NCBI GenBank assembly: GCA_030834835.1
Contig: JAUQXD010001002.1
Location: 1 to 7,588 of the forward strand
Length of the DNA: 7,588 bases
Direction of reading: 5' to 3'
Source: Thermoflexales bacterium
GTDB taxonomy: Bacteria > Chloroflexota > Anaerolineae > Fen-1058
Shown: positions 1 through 5,400 of the stretch, piece by piece
Numbering within the stretch: the stretch's first letter is position 1
Layout of the letters: the number at the start of each line of letters is the position of its first letter
Program-made: the position numbers and the translations under genes
Notes under the pieces: model-generated
What the model was told of the DNA's origin: nothing
Seen by the model: the letters and a program-made list of their open reading frames with translations, nothing else
Database searches by the model: none

Positions 1-90
1 CCGCACGCGCTCCTGCAAGGCAGCTTCGGCCTGCTGGCGCAGCCGCCAGTTTTCCGCCTCGCGCAGCGCACGCTGGACCTCGCACTCCAC
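1..90 (-). CDS. Start of a divergent gene, possible sensor-kinase-like coiled coil (partial)
   Basis: Read on the minus strand from a GTG at 90-88, this frame is open to the left edge and gives 30 residues rich in Glu, Arg, Gln, Ala and Leu (for example the stretch ALREAENWRLRQQAEAAL). That composition and heptad-like spacing resemble the helical linkers between PAS/GAF modules and kinase cores, but no catalytic domain is visible. A GGAGGG sequence (minus strand, 106-101) lies 10 nt before the GTG, and GTG 108-106 and TTG codons at 129 and 144 are alternative starts. An in-frame stop at 147-145 bounds the frame. GC at third codon positions is high within 1-90, as in the neighbouring genes. 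The exact opposite-strand frame is also open (plus 1-198), so strand assignment is not certain. The product is not recognised beyond a coiled-coil, signalling-like character. Confidence 0.4.
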   Translation of the reverse strand, partial: MECEVQRALREAENWRLRQQAEAALQERVR

Positions 91-222
91 AGCCCGCCGA
101 CCCTCCACGCAAACGGCGGCCTTTCTCAAACTGAGTCCTGCCAACTACGCGAGACCCGGCGGGGCCTTACACCAGACCATCTGAACAACCTCACCTGAAA
201 TGGCTGCGCCCAAAGGTCAACC
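91..222. other. Divergent intergenic region upstream of the operon
   Basis: This stretch separates the probable minus-strand gene from the response regulator. It should contain the promoter(s) for the four-gene plus-strand cluster if transcription starts here. I see no convincing -35/-10 pair, no strong inverted repeat and no riboswitch-like fold. The only clear signal is AAAGG at 212-216, six to seven nt before the ATG at 223, which serves as its ribosome binding site. Third-position GC falls in all plausible frames after about 120, consistent with non-coding sequence. Confidence 0.45.
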
Positions 223-675
223 ATGAACACCCTCAAACGCATTCTGCTGGCCGAAGACGATTCCAGAGATGTCGAACTGACTCTGGCGGCGTTGGCCGAC
301 TTCGACCTGGCCAATGAAATTGTCGTCGTGCGCGACGGCGTGGAAGCGCTGGACTACGTGTATCGCCGGGGGCCATTTGCCGATCGGCCCGCCGGCAACC
401 CGGTGGTGATCCTGCTCGATCTCAAGATGCCCCGGCTGGACGGCCGGCAAGTCTTGCGGCAACTCAAGGCCGACGAAGCCCTGCGCCTCATCCCGATCGT
501 CACACTGACCTCGTCGCGCGAAAACTACGATCTGGAAGAGTGCTATCGGCTGGGCGTCAATGCCTATGTCGTGAAGCCGGTGCGCTTCACCGAATTTGTC
601 GAAGTCGTCAAAAGCTTGGGCGTGTTCTGGGCGCTGATCAATGAACCGCCGCCGGGCAGTGTAAAAAAAGCGTAG
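223..675 (+). CDS. Single-domain response regulator, CheY/Rcp1-like receiver
   Basis: This 150-residue protein is a receiver domain with no output domain. It should accept a phosphoryl group from a histidine kinase and act through protein-protein contact or as a phosphorelay intermediate in the cytoplasm. Visible receiver hallmarks are the acidic pocket E11-D12-D13 (LLAEDDS), the phospho-acceptor D66 in LLDLKMPRLDG, the T96/S97 switch position (TLTSS) and the conserved K118-P119 (VVKPV). The loop around residues 48-60 and the tail FWALINEPPPG at 135-145 are typical of the Rcp1 group, which partners phytochrome-type and multi-PAS kinases. The start ATG is supported by AAAGG at 212-216. The gene is first in the cluster and ends 22 nt before the corrinoid protein gene. 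The large kinase encoded at 2406 is an obvious candidate partner, but this pairing is inferred from proximity. Confidence 0.96.
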   Translation: MNTLKRILLAEDDSRDVELTLAALADFDLANEIVVVRDGVEALDYVYRRGPFADRPAGNPVVILLDLKMPRLDGRQVLRQLKADEALRLIPIVTLTSSRENYDLEECYRLGVNAYVVKPVRFTEFVEVVKSLGVFWALINEPPPGSVKKA

Positions 676-697
676 CCCTATTGACAAGGAGCTCGCA

Positions 698-1366
698 ATG
701 AAGATCGAACAACTGATCGCGGCGTACAACGAGGCCGTGTATGACACCGATCGCGACAAGGCCCTGCAGATTATCCAGGCGGCCGTGAACGACGGTGTTT
801 CCCCGGAAGAGATCGTCTTCGACGTGGTCGTCCCGGCCATCGAGCAGATGATCAAGTCCATCAGCGAGAACATGGATATGAATCTGGCCCAGCACTTCAT
901 GGCGTCGCAGATCGCCGCGGAAGTGACGAATGCGATGGTGCCCCGCTTCAAGTGCTCGCCGGACATCATCGGGCAGATCGTCATCGGCACCGCGCACGGC
1001 GATTTGCACTCGCTGGGCAAACAGATCGTTACCGGTTGTCTCAAAGCCCGCATGATCGAGTACATCGATCTGGGGGTGAATGTTCCGCCCGATCGGTTTG
1101 TCGACGAAGCCGTGGCGTCGCACGCCCAGGTCATCGGCATCTCGGCCATGATGGTTCACACCGCCCGCGGCGAGGACGGCTGTCTGAAAGTCCGGCAGAT
1201 TCTGAAGGAGCGGGGACTTGAGGACGAGATCAAGATCGTGGTCGGCGGCGCGCCTTTCCGCTTCGATCATGATCTTTACAAGACCGTGCAGGCCGATGCC
1301 TGGGCTGAGGATGGCCTGACCGCCGGGAAAATCATCGGCGAACTCATCCGGGAGGTGCGGCGATGA
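698..1366 (+). CDS. Corrinoid (cobalamin-binding) methyltransferase protein
   Basis: This 222-residue protein matches the MtaC/MtbC/MttC and methionine-synthase-like corrinoid proteins, which carry a methyl group on cobalt between two methyltransferases. Residues 1-85 form the helical cap domain, containing the SPEEIVFDVVVPAIEQM segment and a methionine-rich helix. Residues 90-220 form the Rossmann-like B12 domain. The lower-axial-ligand motif D-x-H-x-x-G is intact at 102-107 (GDLHSLGK, ligand H104). The later nucleotide-tail contacts are also present: GIS at 147-149, VGGAPF at 182-187 and an ADAWAEDG segment near 199-206. Length is normal for the family. AAGGAG at 686-691, six nt before the ATG, sets the start. 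The stop codon overlaps the next gene's start (ATGA). The substrate cannot be told from this protein. The family assignment is firm; the role in metabolism versus signalling is open. Confidence 0.96.
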   Translation: MKIEQLIAAYNEAVYDTDRDKALQIIQAAVNDGVSPEEIVFDVVVPAIEQMIKSISENMDMNLAQHFMASQIAAEVTNAMVPRFKCSPDIIGQIVIGTAHGDLHSLGKQIVTGCLKARMIEYIDLGVNVPPDRFVDEAVASHAQVIGISAMMVHTARGEDGCLKVRQILKERGLEDEIKIVVGGAPFRFDHDLYKTVQADAWAEDGLTAGKIIGELIREVRR

Positions 1367-2418
1367 TTACGGGCATGGATCGGTTGACCGCGGCGCTGAA
1401 CGGGGGGACGTCCGATCGGGTTCCGGTGTTCTGCAATCTGCTCGATCAGGGCGCGCCGGAACTCGGCATTTCGCTTGAAGAGTACTACACCAACGGCGAA
1501 TGGGTGGCAGAAGCGCAACTCCGACTGCGTGAAAAGTACGGCTACGACAATGTCTGGAGCCTGTTCTACGTCGGCAAAGAGGCCGAATTGTTGGGCTGCC
1601 GCGAGATCATCTTTGCCCAGGACGGCCCGCCCAATGTAGCCGACTTTGTCATTAAGACGCCCGCCGATATTTACCGGCTGGAAATCCCCGACGATATTTT
1701 GACCTGTCCCAGGTTCGAGGAAGAACTGAAATGCCTGCGCCGGCTGCGGGCGGAGGTGGGCGGGCGCTATCCGATTTGCGCCTATATTACCGCAACCATG
1801 GCGCTGCCGGCTCTGTTGATGGGCATGGACAAATGGATGGAGCTGCTCTTCATGGGCGCGGCGGCTGACCGCGACGCACTGCTCGCCCGATGCCATGACT
1901 TTTTCGTGAAGGAAATGCGCGCCTACCGCGAGGCCGGGGCTGACGTGCTGATCTATTCCAATCCGTTTGGTTCCACCGACCTCGTCCCGATGAAATTCTT
2001 CATGGAGCGGTCCTTGCCCTGGATCGAAAAAGACATTGCGGCGGTGGGGACGCAGGGCGTGGTGTATTACTGCGGCATGGCCCGCTTCAACCGGGTGATC
2101 GACATCGTGCTTAAACGAACCGGGATCGGCGTGTACTACCTTAGCCCGCTCGACGACCTGGAACAAGGTAAACGCATCGTCGCGGGGCGCGGCCTGACCT
2201 GCGGGGTCATCAACGATATTCAGCTCATCGATTGGTCGCCGGCCGAGATCAGGCGAGAGGTGAAGCGGCTGATGACGGCGGGCGCGCCAGGCGGACGATT
2301 CCTGTTCGGCACCGGCGTCATGCCGTATGGTATTCCGGCTGACAACATCCGCGCCATGCTCCAGGCCGCGTATGAATTCGGCCAGTACGAGAATCTGGAG
2401 GCGCCATGCCTGAAATGA
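1363..2418 (+). CDS. URO-D superfamily corrinoid-linked methyltransferase-like protein
   Basis: This 351-residue protein has the size and motif order of the URO-D superfamily branch that includes MtaA, MtbA, CmuA and MtvB, enzymes that move methyl groups to or from corrinoid proteins. Family features include the N-terminal DRVPV (18-22), a central AGADVLIYSNPF strand (191-202) and the C-terminal PADNIRAML segment (325-333). It lacks the substrate-binding arginine motif of true uroporphyrinogen decarboxylase, so haem synthesis is unlikely. In MtaA/MtbA zinc is held by H-x-C and a later Cys in a GCG-like turn. Here the first motif reads Y235-Y236-C237 and the second reads G316-T317-G318, so only one of three ligands appears to remain (alignment by eye). 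GGGAGG at 1350-1355 lies seven nt before the ATG; M5 is a weaker alternative start. Overlap with the corrinoid gene argues that this protein is its partner. Substrate and acceptor are unknown. Confidence 0.9.
   Translation: MITGMDRLTAALNGGTSDRVPVFCNLLDQGAPELGISLEEYYTNGEWVAEAQLRLREKYGYDNVWSLFYVGKEAELLGCREIIFAQDGPPNVADFVIKTPADIYRLEIPDDILTCPRFEEELKCLRRLRAEVGGRYPICAYITATMALPALLMGMDKWMELLFMGAAADRDALLARCHDFFVKEMRAYREAGADVLIYSNPFGSTDLVPMKFFMERSLPWIEKDIAAVGTQGVVYYCGMARFNRVIDIVLKRTGIGVYYLSPLDDLEQGKRIVAGRGLTCGVINDIQLIDWSPAEIRREVKRLMTAGAPGGRFLFGTGVMPYGIPADNIRAMLQAAYEFGQYENLEAPCLK
2397..2401 (+). promoter_or_regulatory. Ribosome binding site choosing the kinase start
   Basis: GGAGG lies inside the end of the methyltransferase gene. 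It is four nt from the ATG at 2406 and 13 nt from the in-frame ATG at 2415, which forms an ATGA overlap with the upstream stop. The shorter spacing favours 2406, though it is slightly tight. The two starts differ by only three residues, and either gives translational coupling to the methyltransferase. Confidence 0.6.
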
Positions 2419-5400
2419 CGACGCTGCCCACCACGGAACTCGCCAACCTTCAGGAGCGGGTCAAGCGGCTGGCCAACGACAAGTCGCACCTGCAGTTGAT
2501 CATCCGCCTGATGAATCGGCTGAGCGCCGGGCCGGGTCTCGACAACACGGTCGAGAACATGCTGAGAAATATTGTAGATGTGATCGGCGGCGCCAATGTC
2601 AGCCTGTACTATGTGGTTGACCACGTCATGTTCTATGCAGATGTCTATGGCGAAAAGCGGCAACTTGACCGCGTGACCGACAGCCTGGTGAACAGGGTCA
2701 TGGAGACGCGCGAGCCGATCGAGTACGAGCACGAGTTCGGCGATACCCGCATGCTGACGCCGGAGTTCTCAAAGGCTTATACCTGGATCGTCCCGCTGCT
2801 GGTGGGTTCCGACCTGGTCGGCGTCTTCAAGCTGGAGAGCCTGCACATCGCCATGCGCGAGTTGCATCAACAATTGCCGACCTTCTTCGCTTACGCGGCC
2901 CTGGTGCTCAAAAACGAAATCCAGGGACACACCCGACTCAAACAGGCCTACGATGATCTGGCCGGGGAAGTCAGGGTGCGCAAACAGGCAGAGGAGAATC
3001 TGCGGCTGGAGGTGGCCCTGCAACGCGAGCGGGCGTTGTTGAGCCGGATCACCGAAACCAGCCCGGTGGGAATCACGCTGGTGGATCGTGACGGGCAAGT
3101 GACGTTTGCCAATTCTCAATCTGAAACAGTGCTGGGCCTGACTAAAGACACCATCACACAGCGCACCTACAACGCGCCAGACTGGCACATCACCGCTTAC
3201 GACGGCGGGCCTTTCCCCGACGATGAACTGCCGTTCCGGCGAGTGCTGTCCACCCGCCAGCCGGTCTACGATGTCCAACACGCGATCGTCTGGCCGGACG
3301 AGCGGCGTGTGCTGCTGTCGATCAACGGCGCGCCGCTTTTGAATGAAGCCGGGGAAGTTGAGAGCGTCGTCTGCACCATCGAAGATGTCACCGAACGTCG
3401 GCGCGCCGAGAGCGCCTTGCGAGATAGTGAAGAATCCTTCCGGCGGCTGGTCGAAGACTCCCCGGTGGGCATGGCGGTCTGGTCCGGCATTGACGACCGT
3501 GTCATCTTATTCAACAAACGCTTCATCGAACTGTTCGGATATACCCGTGAGGACATCCCCGACGCCGCCCACTGGTGGCCCCGGGCTTATCCTGATGAAC
3601 ACTATCGCGAGGCGATTGCGGCACAGTGGACGGCACACGTCGAACGCGCCATCAAAAACCAGAGCCGGGTCGAACCGATGGAGGCCACGGTTACCTGCAA
3701 GGATGGCAGTCTCCGTCACATCGAATTTCAGCCTTCGTCCATTGGCGACAAAAATCTGGTTACCTTCAACGACCTCACCGAACGCAAACAAGCCGAGGCG
3801 GTGTTGCGAGACAGTGAGCGCAGACTGGCGGAGGCTCAGCGGATAGCACACATCGGCTACTGGGAACGCGACCTCAAGGTCGGCCGCATTACTCTCTCGG
3901 ATGAAGCCTGCCGCATTTTTGGTATGTCGCCGCAGGGGTTCCCCCTCAATCTGGAGCAGTGGCACCAACGCTGGCTGGAGCTGATTCACCCGGAGGATCA
4001 GCCGCGCACGCGCCAGGCCGCCGCTGATGCGCTGGGAGATGGTCCGCCGTACAACGTGGACTACCGCATTGTCCGACCCAACGACGAGGTCCGGTTCATC
4101 CACAGTGAAGCGAGTGTGAGGCGGGACGAGTCAGGCCGGCCTTCCTCCATGCTGGGTATGATGCAAGATATTACCGAGCGAAAACAAGTGGAGGAGGCGC
4201 TGCGCCGACTGAATCGCGAACTGCGCGCCATCAGCAACTGCAACCAGGTGCTGATGCGGGCCGTGGACGAGCGGACCCTGCTCAAGGACATTTGCCGCAT
4301 TGTGTGTGACGAGGCTGGCTACCGCATGGCCTGGGTGGGCTGCGCCGAGCACGATGACGACAGGACCGTGCGCCCGGTCGCCTGGGCTGGAGTTGAGGAG
4401 GGGTACCTGGCGACTGCCAACATCACCTGGGCCGACACGGAACGCGGTCGTGGTCCGTCCGGTCAGGCTATCCGAAGTGGCGAAACTCACTCTATTCAAG
4501 ATTTTGCAACGGATCCGCTGGCCGCACCCTGGCGCGAAAATGCTTTGCAGCGCGGTTATCGCTCCAGTATCGCCCTGCCCCTCAAGGAAGATAGTGCGAC
4601 AACATTTGGCGCGCTCACCATCTATTCCACAGAGCCGAATGCCTTCACGCCAGACGAAATACGACTGCTGGAGGAACTGGCCGGCGATCTGGCGTTTGGC
4701 ATCGCCGTCCTGCGCAATCGCGCCGAACGCCGGCGGGCAGAAGAAGCGCTGCGCGAGAACGAAGAGAAGTACCGCACCATCATCGAACAGTCGGCCGAGG
4801 GTGTGGCGCTGATCGACGAGACCGGCCGCATTATCGAATGGAATCAGGCCAACGAACGGATCACGGGTCTGAAGCGGGCTGAGGTCATCGGGCTGCCACT
4901 GTGGGAAATGACGATGCTCGCCATCACCCCTGACCGGGATACTGAGCAGCGCCGCGAGATCCTCAAAGCGGCTGTGCTGGAAGCCTTGCAAACCGGCCAA
5001 TCTTATCTGTTCGCCGGGCCGGTTGAAGCCGAGTTTGTTCCGCGACCGGCTAAAGAGAAGCATTACCTCCACCAGACCATCTTCCCGATCAAAACGGCCA
5101 GCGGCTATCGCATTGCCTCTCTGACCCATGACATCACCGAACGTCGGCAGGCCGAGCAGAAGATCAGCCGGCTGGCCGCCATCGTGGAATCGTCCGAGGA
5201 CGCCATCATCAGCAAAACGTTGGAGGGCATCATCACGAGTTGGAACAAGGGCGCGGAAACGATCTACGGCTATGCCGAAAGCGAGGCGCTTGGCAAGTCG
5301 ATCACCCTCGTAGTCCCGCCGGGCAATGAAGCCGAGGTATTTCAGATGCTGGATCGGATCAGGGCCGGGGAACATGTCGCACACCATGAAACAGTGCGGC

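Noticed and set aside
1..198. Plus-strand frame open from the left edge to a TGA at 196-198, possible C-terminus of an upstream gene
   Set aside because: It is the exact complement of the minus-strand coiled-coil frame, its residues resemble no known domain, and its third-position GC falls after about 120. It remains a weaker alternative rather than a call.
681..686. Perfect TTGACA -35 hexamer between the regulator and corrinoid genes
   Set aside because: No -10-like sequence is found about 17 nt downstream, and the bases overlap the ribosome binding site region in a short intra-operon gap. Likely coincidence.
217..1149. Long minus-strand open frame of 310 codons opposite the regulator and corrinoid genes
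   Set aside because: It lies antisense to two genes with clear motifs, and its translation is low-complexity and motif-free. It is a shadow frame of GC-rich coding sequence.
1363..2418. True uroporphyrinogen decarboxylase for haem synthesis
   Set aside because: The characteristic N-terminal substrate-binding arginine motif (MRQAGR type) is absent, and the gene is coupled to a corrinoid protein, which points to the methyltransferase branch.
2523..2921. Phytochrome-like chromophore domain at the kinase N-terminus
   Set aside because: The Rcp1-like regulator suggested a phytochrome, but GAF1 has no cysteine, no phytochrome PHY region follows, and no DIP-type signature is visible.
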